Positions 1-11,730 of a DNA stretch of 64,000 nt are shown in pieces. The translations under genes and the position numbers were made by a program. The DNA is from Nephrocerus scutellatus (lineage: Eukaryota; Arthropoda; Insecta; Diptera; Pipunculidae). The notes under the pieces were generated by a model. It saw only the letters and a program-made list of their open reading frames with translations, did not search any database and had not been told where the DNA came from. Positions within the stretch are counted from its first letter, which is position 1. Every line of letters begins with the position of its first letter. The DNA is taken from NCBI GenBank assembly GCA_947095585.1, contig OX352765.1, positions 88,496,965 through 88,560,964 of the forward strand. Reading direction: 5' to 3'.

Positions 1-1341
1 TCAATCTTAGTTCCTACAATACTGTCTAGTATAGTATTGTCTAAGCTACGCGTATATTACGGCAAATGATTCGAGCAACATATTACGATGTCACTTAGGT
101 ACTCCTCGCACATTTTGTAACAAAATTAATTTGCAACTCTACTTTGAATTTTAATGAGGTAGAGAGTACTAAGCAATGCAGATATGATTGCAACAATATA
201 AGGCACTTTTTAGATCCTAACAACACACAACATGAACAACAAAACACCTTATTCATTCTGAAACAAAACTTTAATTTTAGTTTAAGAGTGCAAACATAAT
301 GGTCATACAGTCGTTATACATAAAAACTTTTTGGTTTTCGACTGATGACATATATTACTGCGATTCTAAACAACAACAACAAACTCTAATTAAAAGGTAT
401 ATCCTTTTTTCATCCTCTATTTTAACCTAATCGGTCAAAGGAATATGAAGGGAAATAAGAACCCAGATAGACGAAATGCAATAAAAATACCCACCTCCCA
501 GCTCAGCAATGCAGTAAATTCAATTACTCCCCCCTAACTAAAATCAGTCACCGAAAAACTGACAGACAGGACGGGACATTTCTTAAACTGTGAAACAAAA
601 AGAAATTAATAAAAATGCAAACGTGAACGAATTTAGACTGTTACTGTGACGTGGTTGATAGGATTCCATTTGTTCCATTGCACATATTGGACAATAGAAC
701 TTTGTATGTATATGATTACTAGGGGAATCATTATCAGCAACTCAGTGCGCCATAGCTGGTGTATTTTGGTTACTGGATGTGCACAAGGCACAAAGAGTTA
801 CTTTCGGAGATAGTACAGTGCTTGATGAATATGTGAATTTGCCCACAAACAACAATAGAGAAAACCAGAAAACCACAACCATTCATGGCTGCATTTAGAT
901 CCAAATCCTGTTCTATTCTGCAGCGGAGATGGGCAACAAAAGAAATCTCATTTACTTGGACTACACGATGGGTTTTACCAAACACCCAAACAACGGCACA
1001 AAAATATTCTCTAATGTGAGATCCACTACAGCAACAACAATATGCACACATTTGTCCCATATATGAATGACGATTTTCAAATTTATCAGTCTATTAGGGA
1101 TAGGATTGGACGGGTGGATGCTGAGTGAATGATGAGGGTTCCGTCTGTAACTATGGGTAGAAAGGATTCTTTTGTAGGTATTCTTGAAAGAACAGCATCC
1201 AAAGACGCCTGCAACTAATAGAAAACACGATAATAAAAACGAAAGTAATATATTTTTTGAGCACTTCCATTAATGACGAAGAGAGAGATAGTAGGTGATA
1301 AAGATAGAAATTCGATGGAAGTAATATATGTAGATTTGGTG
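1..1341. other. AT-rich DNA without a recognised gene
   Basis: I see no conserved coding stretch or mobile-element signature here. The short open frame near 770-1060 on the minus strand has biased composition and no family motif. Confidence 0.6.
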
Positions 1342-1408
1342 GTTGCCATAACTAAGTGGTTAGTGCGTTAGACTACTAAGCGGTAGGTACGAAGTTCGTA
1401 TCTCAGAA
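1342..1408 (+). repeat. Degenerate tRNA-derived SINE head
   Basis: The stretch resembles a tRNA-type RNA polymerase III promoter. A degenerate A box (AACTAAGTGGTTAG, about 1350-1363) is followed after about 30 bases by a degenerate B box (AGTTCGTATCTC, 1393-1404). It cannot be a working tRNA gene: the acceptor stem does not pair and the B box departs from the GGTTCGANNCC consensus. A tRNA-derived SINE is inferred. No body or tail could be followed downstream. Confidence 0.4.
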
Positions 1409-3708
1409 AAACAGCACAATTCCAGCTCTTGTGAATTTAATAACTGTCACTTTTCGTATATGTCTTTAAATTATCAGGTCTCTAAATTAGTTCTCAAGTA
1501 TAAACAGTTCTATTAACAACGCCTAGCTATTTTATTTATTTATTTATTTAGTCGAAGATATAAACAAAAGCTTGTCTTCGATAATCCAGAAGAGAGACTG
1601 TCAGTACTTCGACCACATCATACTTAGAAGACAACGAGTAGGTTTGTAGCTGGCGCAGTTGAAGAGTGAAGGCTGACTTCTGGAAGCTTCCTACGATAAC
1701 TCGAGAGCCGCTCTTTTTCACAGACTTTTTGCCTTTGAATATTTCTGCTCTTATCATCCAACGAGTTGTTATCAACACTTGGTAAAATACAGCATTAACG
1801 GACCCAAAAGCGACGATGGTAAGAGTGACAAAATGAGATGAAATATCACTTACATACGCAGCAGAACAGAATAAACATCAATAGAAGAATTGGCTGTTGA
1901 CTTAAGATGGTTATTTATATTGACAGAATTAGAATTGATTTCATCACTTGTGGTTTCTATCGAAGTCTTCTTTTGCACTAATACATTAGTCCGAGGGGCA
2001 GCCTCGAACAAACAAAACTCCAACAGAAGGGGACCGAACAATCTGGTTACTCTTTGTTAGAGAAGAAGGCATACGGACAGAATCATTGACGTTTAGTTTT
2101 AACTGCGCGCGAGTTACCCGAGCAACTGTATCAGACTCTTTTTTTTCCATCCCCTATGATTGCATCTTGCACCTTTTTCTTAATTTTCCCCTATGGAGAA
2201 AGTCCTTATTTATCAACAAATTGTTCGTACTTCTCTAAAGTGCTCAATGCAAAAGTAATCTGTCGCGCAACCTTCCTACTGAATTCTTATTTTAGGTAAC
2301 TTTCAACTTGAAAATTTATAAGCATTCGCAACCTATCCGCATAAACTTTTGATATAATATTAGGCAACATCTGATCAATCCATAACAAGTTTAGTTTTCC
2401 TGTCCACGCTTAAAATGCACTCTCACTCTTAGTGGACATCTCTGTTTTATGGGACTACATTCAAATTAATAGTCTCCCTTGCAAGAGTATCATAACTTCT
2501 GACTCTACAACCGGTTCTTGCCTTCCGAAAAAAAGTATCATCCCCAAATAAAAACATTGACAGTGCGCACATCTGTTTGACGGAGTTTATTAAGATGAAA
2601 ACTTAATCCTTATGAATGGATATGTGCGAAAGAATGATGATGTGGTGTGATGCGAGATTTTTTTCCGAAAGAAATATTGGAAACTTCCAACTAAAACGCA
2701 CACAAAACACACATGAGACACAAAAACAATCTAATAACTTTAGAGGTCATTTGAGGCTGTTGTTTGTTATTGCTTAGCCATGGCTTCGTCTCGTCCGGAT
2801 ATGCCATTCTATATTCGACAATGATACCAAAAAAAGAATGGGCTTTACCCCACCATCCACCATGCTTCTACGCTTTAGACAAAACCAATATCATTGTCTG
2901 AATTGAGATGACGATGACTACGCCAGCATCTGTAATGGCCAATGTTGAAACTGGACGAATATTGGATGAAAATTTGTTGGTAAAATTATGATCTCAGCCG
3001 GTGTTTGAAGACCACCAACCGGCGGCGACGGCCTGTTCGCTTCGGATAAAAGGATTGTCGGACGATGACGTTGACGGAACGAAAAAGAGTTGTACTACCA
3101 ACACTGATGTGTGCAGTTAACAGCAAAGTACCATCAATCAAGGATGTTTCTGTTGTATGTTTATCCTTTTTGTTATTTTTTGTCCTAATATTTTACTCTC
3201 TCCCTCTTCTGACTTTGCGCATACATAGAAAGTTGAGAGCTTGCATTTTGTTGACTTACAGGCCGAACACCAGAAGTGACTATGAGTTTAATGCAATTTA
3301 TATCTTTTGCCTGTAAAGAACTGGAGTCGAGACAATAAATGAAGGAGCGAGAATGACGATGATGACAAAAGCCATCAAAGCTTAGATATAATATCTACCA
3401 AGTCAATTGCAGGCACAGTAGGATATGATGTAAAATGTTGTCAATAAATTGACTGCAAAATCGTTGTTAGAAATAATTTTATAACCTTCGTAATGCTCGC
3501 TCTTGTACAGATAGACCTTCATTTATTGTCTTTATGCCAATGATTAAGTTGGTAAATTTTCGAATTATTTATTGAATTTTGTATGGGACTCGCGGAGGAC
3601 TGGCTTACGGCTTGATTGGCTGGCAAAAATTTGAAATCTTGTATATGATGATTCCTATTTATTTACAGTCTATTAAGTTTCATTATCTTCGAATCGTAAT
3701 CGTAAGGC
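1409..3708. other. AT-rich DNA without a recognised gene
   Basis: There is nothing beyond simple sequence, for example a short TTTA run near 1530-1550. Open frames at 1548-1778 and 1850-2041 (minus) and 3065-3316 (plus) show no family motif, and I treat them as chance. Confidence 0.55.
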
Positions 3709-3775
3709 GATAAAAGGAAACAAAAATAACCTAATTCTGTTGCGAATTATGCAGCTCGAAGGACCAACATTTTAA
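3709..3775 (+). repeat. Dispersed short repeat, copy 1 (GCTCGAAGGACC core)
   Basis: The core GCTCGAAGGACC is preceded by TGTTGCGAATTATGCA and, about 25 bases earlier, by AAAAGGAAACAA; it is followed by AACATTTT. The same order of blocks recurs at 5525-5592 on the plus strand and at 11657-11730 on the minus strand. The family is not identified. It could be a fragment of an LTR-element leader or of a SINE, but that is a guess. Confidence 0.5.
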
Positions 3776-5524
3776 CTCCGTTTTTCGGTGAATTTTTTCA
3801 TGTCGTTTCAGTGAGTAAATGGTAAGGATTTTAAATAAAAAAAAATGTCTGCTTTAGTTCGTAGAAATATTATTACCCTTAACCCACTGTACAATTACAA
3901 AATATATCAACAACCATGTGAATCTCTTACAACTCTGTGGAAATCGTCATGACACAAGGTGTGTATGTGTGTGTGTGTGTTCCAATTCTATTATAATAAC
4001 GCTTTCAAAGCATATCTAAGTGCTTATGTATCGTAACGATGGCGTTGTGTCCTCAGCGGGAGGGTAAGTAAACCATTAAAGCAGCTACATACAAAGCAGA
4101 CTTACAATTTTATGCTTTTGAGCCAAAGATTACACACAACTGCAGCAGACGAGTGCGACTAACAAACGTTGCGGTACGGTCGATGAGAGTGAATAGAGGC
4201 AGAAGGATGATGAATGCAATGGAAGAGTCATCATGTCAGGGAAATTGTTGTTTGACGTAATTATAACTGAAGTGAAGTGGTTGTATGGCGGATATATGCT
4301 GAAGGATACGATACGTCTCGCATGCGGGATAATGCTACTTGAGTCAAATTAAACTGTAATTTCGTAACAACCAATATAAGAAGAGGCTTGTAATAATGAC
4401 GATGCCAGACGACAACAGCATGTAGAAAATGCCAATCATAAAACTATAGGTTTACATATAGGAGTAAAAAGGTTACAAAAGAAAGAGTAAAGTTGGTTTA
4501 AGTCTATATATACGCTGAAATAACAACTAATGAAACCCCGCACAATCCCGTTTGATGCTGTAGCTTATTAGATATTATCTTTCCGGGCAAAAAGCAAAAA
4601 AAAAGAAAGATTAATTTGAGAACGATGCAACCATAATAATTTTAATAGGAAAGATGAAACACACTGTGTGTCACATTACGAACGCATTACACTGGCAAAC
4701 TACACCGCGCAAGATTTATTTAATTAAATCGTTAACATGGTTGCGCGTCGCGCTTATCCAACGTTCAAATTAAATCTTTATTAAAACCCTTAAACGAAAC
4801 TAACTCTACTTACAGAGAGATAGAGATGATACAGCCACAAAACTGCCGTCACTTGTCTCGTAGACAGCTAGCGGAGTCTCAATATGCTATCATGCCAAGA
4901 TCATCTTTCGTCCTTGCCTTGCAAGTAATAGCACATCAACAACAGTTGTTATTATTTTGACATTATCCATTCACCACTCGTGCTGCATTTCATCTTTCTT
5001 CTTGCAAACCCCTCTTTTGTGCCTGCTCCTTTATAAATTCCACAAACACCGCTAACAGAATTAAGTATCTTATGTAATGTAAGTAATTTCTGTCTGAGTG
5101 GAGAATAAATTCATTGAATTGAATTCATAAAAGTAGAACATCTCTCGTGTAAATATATATTAAAAACAGGACATACCAGTACACGTACATATGTCCTTGT
5201 CACTGCTTTCGCTGCCGTCGTTGCAGTCGTAAAGTAATGAAATTAAACGTTAAGCTATTTACTTTTTAATACTTTAGTTTAAGCGAGCATATAGTACATT
5301 GAATGATAATATGACGACAGGAGGATGATCTAATAACACTATAAACGTCTCTTGTGCGATACCACACACTCGCATATAAAACTTAGATGACAACTCATTA
5401 AGCGGATAGTTTTGATGGCTTTTTAAAAAGGTTTTTATGTTTCGCAAATCATTCACTTTTCTTTTATGTTTCACTAAAGTCATTTAATTTGCAAGATATT
5501 AAGTAATTTCATGTTAAAAGAATC
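3776..5524. other. AT-rich DNA; TG repeat and possible retrotransposon tail
   Basis: There is no gene. A (TG)n run lies at about 3967-3980. At about 5040-5125 the sequence ends in AATAAATTCATTGAATTGAATTC, which resembles the TTGAA-type 3' tails of some non-LTR retrotransposons. No coding sequence adjoins it, so that reading is weak. Confidence 0.4.
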
Positions 5525-5592
5525 GTAGGAAAAAATAATAACAGAAATTGTGTATTTTGTTGTGAAGTATGCGGCTCGAAGGACCATTTTAT
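5525..5592 (+). repeat. Dispersed short repeat, copy 2
   Basis: This carries the same core GCTCGAAGGACC, preceded by TTTTGTTGTGAAGTATGCG. It is homologous to the copies at 3709-3775 and 11657-11730 over roughly 60 bases, with several substitutions. No coding content is present. Confidence 0.5.
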
Positions 5593-6269
5593 TGTTATGC
5601 GTAAATCAGATAATATTTATGAAACTGTGCTAAAAAAGACCCATTCTGTTGCCCAATTAGACTGCATAGCAGAACGCGTATGAGAAGCATTGAGCATAAA
5701 TTCGTAATTATATGTATTTACACTTGGTCAGACATAGATCGCCACGCTAAAAAGGTTTAGTGCATGCCATTTTGCCTCACTACGAGACATTGAAAATTAG
5801 TAAGTAAGCCTGATATTTTTGTCTATCACCGATCGACAGGTCGACGTTCCGAAAAGTTAATCGTTAATTTTATTTAATCGTAAAGCACTTTGAAAAACTT
5901 GTAGTACGTACGAAGCACATGTGAAGTCACTAGAGAATACTCAAAACTACTATAGAAGTTGTAAGCGCGGTCTCAATTGTCTTTTCCGCTTTGCCGTACT
6001 GTTGTTTTCATAGTTTTTTCCATAACTGAATAGATAAATAGCAAGAAATTAGCTGATACTACCCAATGTTCGGAAGAGCTTAAAATTGATGATATACTTA
6101 TCGTGTATTTATCAGAATGATAGGTGGAAAACAAGTCCAGGGTGTTGACAGAATGATTTTCAATGTCAGGAAATCCTAAAGGATCATTTATAATCAACAT
6201 AAAATGGGTTTAGTAGGTTATATAAGTTTGAAATATTGGTGTGCCACTTATCCGAAAAGCATAGTTTCG
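5593..6269. other. No recognised feature
   Basis: The sequence is AT-rich with only short motif-free open frames, such as 5973-6200 on the minus strand. Confidence 0.5.
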
Positions 6270-6635
6270 TACAATGACAATAGATTCTGACGTGGGTGCT
6301 GGTGATTTTGGATCCAATACTAACGTCTCAATACCGCTGGGAGTGTCTTTCGGACTAAACTTCCAAACTTACCAAGAAAAGGTTATTCAAGGCGCTTCAG
6401 TTACCAATTATTCAGACAGTCACTTAGCCAGCTGAAACTTCTCAATTCTCAATCAGTGGACTTAGTTTGACGCCCTGCTATCCCTGGTCAAGAATAACAA
6501 GGACAAAGTATACTGGGTGCATATCGACAAAGGGATTTCTAGTGCGGATACTACGGATAAACTATTCAGGGATAGTTCAGGCACAGAGAGCTCACCATGG
6601 GGCTACTGCTACAGTAACAAATTAGCTTCTGGGAA
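6270..6635 (+). pseudogene. RNase H remnant of an LOA/I-type retrotransposon
   Basis: In the plus strand, pieces of the RNase H domain of a non-LTR retrotransposon can be read in more than one frame. The first is an opening of the form DSDVGAGDFGSNTNVSIPLG (about 6278-6340). Next comes a YSDS-type motif near 6408 where a catalytic aspartate is expected. Last is VKNNKDKVYWVHIDKGISS followed by DTTDKLFRDSSGTE (about 6487-6590), matching the usual WVPGHxGIxGNExADxLAR block in degraded form. RNase H removes the RNA strand during target-primed reverse transcription. The GH of the WVPGH block and the second acidic motif are lost, and at least one frame change is needed, so it is dead. No reverse transcriptase was found beside it. 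Similar domains lie at 15.5, 28.3 and 37.6 kb. Confidence 0.55.
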
Positions 6636-9349
6636 GACCGCTTTGTTAATCCTACTGGTACAGTTCTTTAAGCATAAGACTAATTCCTATTTTCATTTCA
6701 TTTTTAATGTAATACCTGTACTTTTCTTAAGTAATAATGAATTCTTGTGGGACTTCTTACAGGCCAGTGGTGCTGAGATATGATATAAAACTGAACCAGT
6801 CTCTGGTGTCAATCTGAAGGCTTCTTCTGGTACGGATGATCTTCTCTCTGAGTGCCTGGCGCTCGTAGCCATGAGACGAAGAGATCATTATTCCAGAAAA
6901 ATACATCAATGCTTACAAAATTACTTCTCAGTAGTCAGTACATTGCTGTGAATTTGGTAAAATTCCCTCTATATGCCTTTATCAATTTAAACAAATTGTT
7001 TTATTGTTAATACCAAACAATCTCTTAAGTTATATATTTTTTATATCGAGTCGAATTGTTTTTTTTTTAATTTTACTGGGCCCTATAATTCTTCCTTTTT
7101 TGAGTCTACAATATGAAGACTGGTCATTGTGTCCCATAGCTTCCTTCGAAACCTACTTAAGAAAGGCATTATACGAACCTCTTAGGTCTTTGCCCTTACC
7201 CCACGTTAACACAATTTTCATAAACCAACTTATCTGACCAATAATGCTGATATTCCTGACAATGGATAACTCTGTTTTCTTTTGACGTCCTTACACTTTT
7301 TTCATGCCTGTTTAAAAAAAAATCCCATTTGCATTGTCTTTCCTTCCACTTTGACGTGAACATCAGTCGAAAAAATGTGAAAATATCTGAGTAACGGCAG
7401 CATGTAAAAAAACCGCTCATCATCCCTGTAAAACTGTAATATTACAGTGGCCAGAAAAGCAATCAAAAAGCAATCTTTCATACTCGTCGTCGGCACATAC
7501 TGTGGCAGGAGGTAAAAGGAACAAGAAATATACGAATTCAACAACCAAATCCTTGCTCTGATGACATTTTATTACTTTAGCAGAAAATATATTCTTTTAT
7601 GATATGCACACACTCTACACACAAACGCACACATAAACAGAGAGATAAAGCGCGGTTTCCAAATGCAATTAAAAAGCGATGATCTCCTGTATTCCACATC
7701 AGTGGCATTTAACGACATCAGGATGGCGCATCATAACGGGCGATAGCTTTTTTTAAAATTTTTTATTACACCAACGGTAACGGTAAAGCATTTGTATTAT
7801 TGGAAATTTGTCGAGAAGCAGTAAAGCATATTTTATGTGCAAGTTTTAAGTTCATTTTAATAACCCTTCTTGTTCAATGCTTCCCGCCCACATAAGACAT
7901 AAAACGCTGACAGCGTCGTCGTTGAAAACCAAACAGACAGACAAGCGACTATTAACACCGCTCACCGCCGCCACTGCACAAATACATTATCCATCCTACC
8001 ATCTATCTCTATGGTATCCTTGCCATGTCTTTTGCTATGTGCCATACCGAACAAAACAAAAGCCTTGAAGACATTTCATATCTCCGAGAGTACAGTACAG
8101 CTGCTGCCATCAGCACAGAGTGCACGTAAAACGCCGCATCGAATTATTTTGAACAAGTCCTTATATTTCTCGGATGCATTCATTACAGTACACCTCTAAA
8201 CACAAAGCGATTCGATCGTGTTGGTGCAACTCTCAACCCCTCAAGGACGATGAAAGCATACACTCGCACCCAAACACACACGGAATACACTAATAGACGA
8301 GGAATCCATCAAAATTGCACTGAAATTTAATTTGATGAGCATAGTTTGCATGCTCCTGTACACATATTATTTAAATTATCCCCAGAGACAATGAAGGACT
8401 AACGACGGTGAGGACTCAGTCACTCGATGTGCGTGTGTGTGTGTGTGTATCTGTGTCCACTGTTGCGTAGGGTTATTGTTAATTATTTGATGAATTTTTA
8501 ATTGATATTTAACAAAAGGGTATTCTAGCGTGTGTATGTGAGTTGCTCCGGTACCGAGTTCTGAGTTCAGGGAAACACTTCACAAATTGAACCGAGCCGA
8601 GCTGTGAGCAACGAGACGAGCGGATAGTGCACCCATATACATTTTATATACCTTTGTATCTAGGTATGTGTATAAATTTCACTGTGTTTTTCACTATTCA
8701 ACATTTAAATTAAGATAAATCACCGCAAAATTCATGATGATGAATATATTGTTAATGCAAGTCAGCTGGGAGCTTTTAGCGTAAACAATTTACTAAATTG
8801 CATCAGATTGGCGACGCAGTGGGGCGATAATTTACTTGTGTTGCTGTTGATGGTGGTGTTGTTGTAGTAGCTTTTGTCAAGCCAAAAAGGACTCGCATGT
8901 GTTTTTATTTTTCTGGGCGTATTTTAGAGAAGGAGGCGTGTGTGCATTTTTAAATTATATTAAACTGCAAAACAAGTTAACTGAAGCGAATTTTCCACCA
9001 GAATGCGCACTACGACATGAACTGGAGTTTTAATTCACTTTTCACTCATTTATTGCATAATATTATGTATTATAAATTTAACATTGAGCTAAGCTTTATG
9101 TATGAGTGTTTGTTTGGTATTTAAAAGAGATAGTTTCAGAACATTGATCAGCAAGTTACGCGTACATCAAAGTCAGTTGCAAAAGAATATAAATTGTTGA
9201 TAAAAATGGACAATAGCTCCATAGTCAGACGAACTTAGCCGGATACCGTAAGCGTTAGTTGTACTGGCTACCCGAAAGCTCTTCGATCTCGTTTTTCATA
9301 AGAAAATCAAGGCGTCAAAAAAGAATGAAGAAATTGTTGGGGTATTAAG
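6636..9349. other. No recognised gene; GT microsatellite
   Basis: This is AT-rich anonymous DNA with a (GT)n run at about 8433-8449. Open frames at 7004-7544 and 7877-8199 have no family motifs. Confidence 0.5.
8433..8449. repeat. (GT)n microsatellite
   Basis: About eight uninterrupted GT units can be read directly from the sequence. Confidence 0.8.
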
Positions 9350-9936
9350 TATAGGGTTTTTCAATAAGAGCACTTCAACTTTTTTTTTTGAATAAAACAC
9401 AAACTGTTCGACTTTTGAACTAACTTTTTTTTTTATTAACGAATTTGAACATATACATATGATACATTTAAGTATGAAACTCGATCTCTTTTGCATGACC
9501 ACCGCGTGCACGTTTTACGAAGTGAGCCTCATCGCTGAAGATGATTTTTCGGTGAAAATCTGCATCATTTTCGATTTGCTCTTGAGCCCAATTCACGAAT
9601 CGGCGTCGCTTCAAATGGTCAAACGGCTTTAGTTGTTGTGTCAGCTTGATCTTATACGGATATAGGCCAAGATCTTTACGTAAAATCGATTGTCGAACGG
9701 GCTGGCTTGTTAAATGGACCGTAAAATGGCCGTAATGCTCTTAAAGTAGCGGCAACAGAACGATTATTTTGATAAAAAATTTGCACGATTTGCAATCGCT
9801 GTTCACATGTGTAGCGTTCCATAATGAAATGTATACTAATGAAGTTTCCAAATGACAAAAGAACAATAAAAAATATGGCGTCGTTCGCCGTCCCTATCGG
9901 AAAAAAGTTGAAGCGCCCCTATTGAAACACCCTATA
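9350..9936 (-). mobile_element. Short mariner-like transposon with both TIRs
   Basis: The ends form terminal inverted repeats of about 34 bp. The left repeat (9352-9385, starting TAGGGTTTTTCAATA) and the right repeat (9901-9934, ending TATTGAAACACCCTA) agree at 30 of 34 positions by my count. TA dinucleotides flank both sides (9350-9351 and 9935-9936), as expected for the Tc1/mariner target-site duplication. The interior carries pieces of a transposase on the minus strand but is only about 585 bp in total, against about 1.3 kb for a complete mariner. This is therefore an internally deleted, non-autonomous copy. It would need transposase from a full-length relative to move. Confidence 0.85.
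9480..9822 (-). pseudogene. Truncated mariner-like transposase
   Basis: Reading on the minus strand from the ATG at 9822, the product begins MERYTCEQRLQIVQIFYQNN, a helix-turn-helix N-terminus typical of an insect mariner-like transposase group. That frame closes near 9676. After a deletion and a frame change, 9480-9620 reads LKRRRFVNWAQEQIEN and then IIFSDEAHF, the block holding the first aspartate of the DDE/D catalytic triad. The remaining catalytic region is absent, so no functional enzyme can be made. It lies wholly inside the 9350-9936 element. The C-terminal fragment at 58747-59075 (WP-RSC and PLDF motifs) is of a compatible type, but the two do not overlap and cannot be compared directly. 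Confidence 0.75.
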
Positions 9937-10689
9937 CAAGAAAAACTCACGCTTGTGGAATTCGGCTGCTGGTTACACTTTAATATGACATTACTTAACA
10001 GGAGCGAGAAAAAGATATATCAGTAAGACATGATAGACACGGGATAATATATGGAGTTGCTGCAGGTGTTTTCTCAGATAAACATAATCTGTGAAATTCG
10101 TATTGGCCTCCTGACTCAACTAGCATCTTTCAGGCACATTTTTAAGCGATAACCTTTAAGTCCATTAAGTCAATGGCCGATAAGAAAGGGTGGCATTATG
10201 TGTAGATAGTCATTCTGCAATCAAAGCGACTCATGTAATCGTCAACAACTTGAAACTTGTCACACAGTGTCAACAAGAACTGGCCTAATAATGGACATAA
10301 GAGTCGTGCAAGTACAGAACGACGTATAAGTGAATAAGAAAGCATAAAAGTTAGCAAGAAGAAGCGTCGGTATGGCTACTGGTTCTATAGAAAAAGGCCA
10401 CTGTATACTTATTTCAGTGAACGAACTAATTCACTCTCACTTTACTGCTAGGACTCAACTAAGCTTTTTTTTTTATAGTTAAACTCATTTCAAAGAAAGA
10501 TTTCACTGAATGACTTGCGCCACGGCCATAAAGCGAGCTACGCCCTTGTTAAAATTATAAAAAAATAAAAAAATCGAACGAAGCTGAAGCAATCTGATTA
10601 ACTGCGTCATATCAAGAGGGTTTTTTTTTTAAAAACATATCCAAATAACCCTTAATGGCTCTTTCGAGGATGGTGGTATCATACTCTAA
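9937..10689. other. No recognised feature
   Basis: This is anonymous sequence between the mariner-like element and a retrotransposon 3' end, with short T- and A-runs near 10465 and 10621. Confidence 0.5.
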
Positions 10690-11030
10690 CTGAGGTTTAC
10701 AGAGGTACAGCGGGGACCACCACTCTACCTACCTTTGTCCAACTAAGGCGCGAAAAAGAATTGGGCCGCATGGCCACAGCGAAATACCTGTACCTCAACT
10801 CCAGCTCATGGATCTACCATTAGACCTATCTTCAAACGTACCAATCAATTTCAGAGATTCCTTCTTTAGCCGCGCAATAATTATGTGGAATGAATTGCCC
10901 GACTCTGTGTTTCCGCATTAGTATTATAGGCGGCGTTGGTATCTAACAAGAGCCGGGAAACGCAGAACAGCACGTGCTGAAGCCGCAAGAAAGTGGCAAA
11001 GAAGATGAGACCAGTCAAGTCAGGTTAAGG
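10690..11030 (+). pseudogene. 3' end of a jockey-like non-LTR element
   Basis: The plus strand carries the C-terminal tail of a reverse transcriptase ORF: HGSTIRPIFKRTNQF (about 10807-10850), then after a one-base insertion RDSFFSRAIIMWNELPDSVF. A basic tail near 10928-11005 reads RRRWYLTRAGKRRTARAEAA. The nucleotide sequence of the middle block closely matches the minus-strand copy at about 14280-14390, so the two belong to the same family in opposite orientation. Everything upstream (fingers and palm) is missing, as usual for a 5'-truncated insertion. The family is jockey/CR1-like by motif style; the exact clade is not settled. Confidence 0.65.
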
Positions 11031-11656
11031 GTTAAGTCAAGACACATATGCATAGACATCTCAATTTCTCGTCTCCTTAATTTCCGAACGCCCATGCTGT
11101 CCTAAGAATTATAAGCGTACAAACCTCTTGAGCGTGTGTACACTTCAAAAAAAAAAAGTGCCTTGCCTGGTTGCACCCAACCCCACAGCACCAACCACAC
11201 TGACTCCCACCTAACAGAACACCATCCACACTCACACCACCGAACTGGCCCCACACCCAACCACCACCTCCTCGGAATGACCATAACCACTGAGTCCACC
11301 CACCTACCCACCAATGATCAGAAAACTGTAGCTTGTAACCTCCGGCGCAAAAAAATGTTGAAAACCTGATCAAAATCCACCTTTTCCAACATACCTCTTT
11401 ATTTAATAGTAATTATAGATTAAAAAGGATTATTAGGTATTAATAATAAATAAAATAACATTATGATGATGAAATAAGCCGTCAAGTTTATTATCTAAGC
11501 AATACCAATTTAGTTAAAGTAGCAATAGCAAAATTGTTGAACACTTATCTATAAGTTGGCGACAGCTGATTTAAAGATATAAAAAAATCATCTATACTTT
11601 CTGATTTATGCGCCTTTTAACATTTAAGCCTCCTCCTCGGAGGAAAATGAAAGTGA
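11031..11656. other. Strand-asymmetric C-rich block, no gene
   Basis: Positions about 11155-11310 are strongly C-rich on the plus strand (runs of CCACC, CACAC and CCAAC) with few G. This opens long frames on both strands, but they have the composition of low-complexity DNA and no domain. Confidence 0.5.
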
Positions 11657-11730
11657 AAATGTTGGTCCTTCGAGCCACATATCTCACAACAAAATTAATT
11701 TACTTTCTACTTGTTTCCTTTATTTTGAAG
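11657..11730 (-). repeat. Dispersed short repeat, copy 3 (inverted)
   Basis: The minus strand reads TTGTTGTGAGATATGTG followed by GCTCGAAGGACCAACATTTT, with AAAGGAAACAAG upstream. It matches the plus-strand copies at 3709-3775 and 5525-5592 in block order. Confidence 0.5.

Noticed and set aside
11077..11373. Overlapping glycine/tryptophan-rich and histidine-rich open frames on both strands
   Set aside because: They result from a strand-biased C-rich stretch; no domain, and both strands are open at once.
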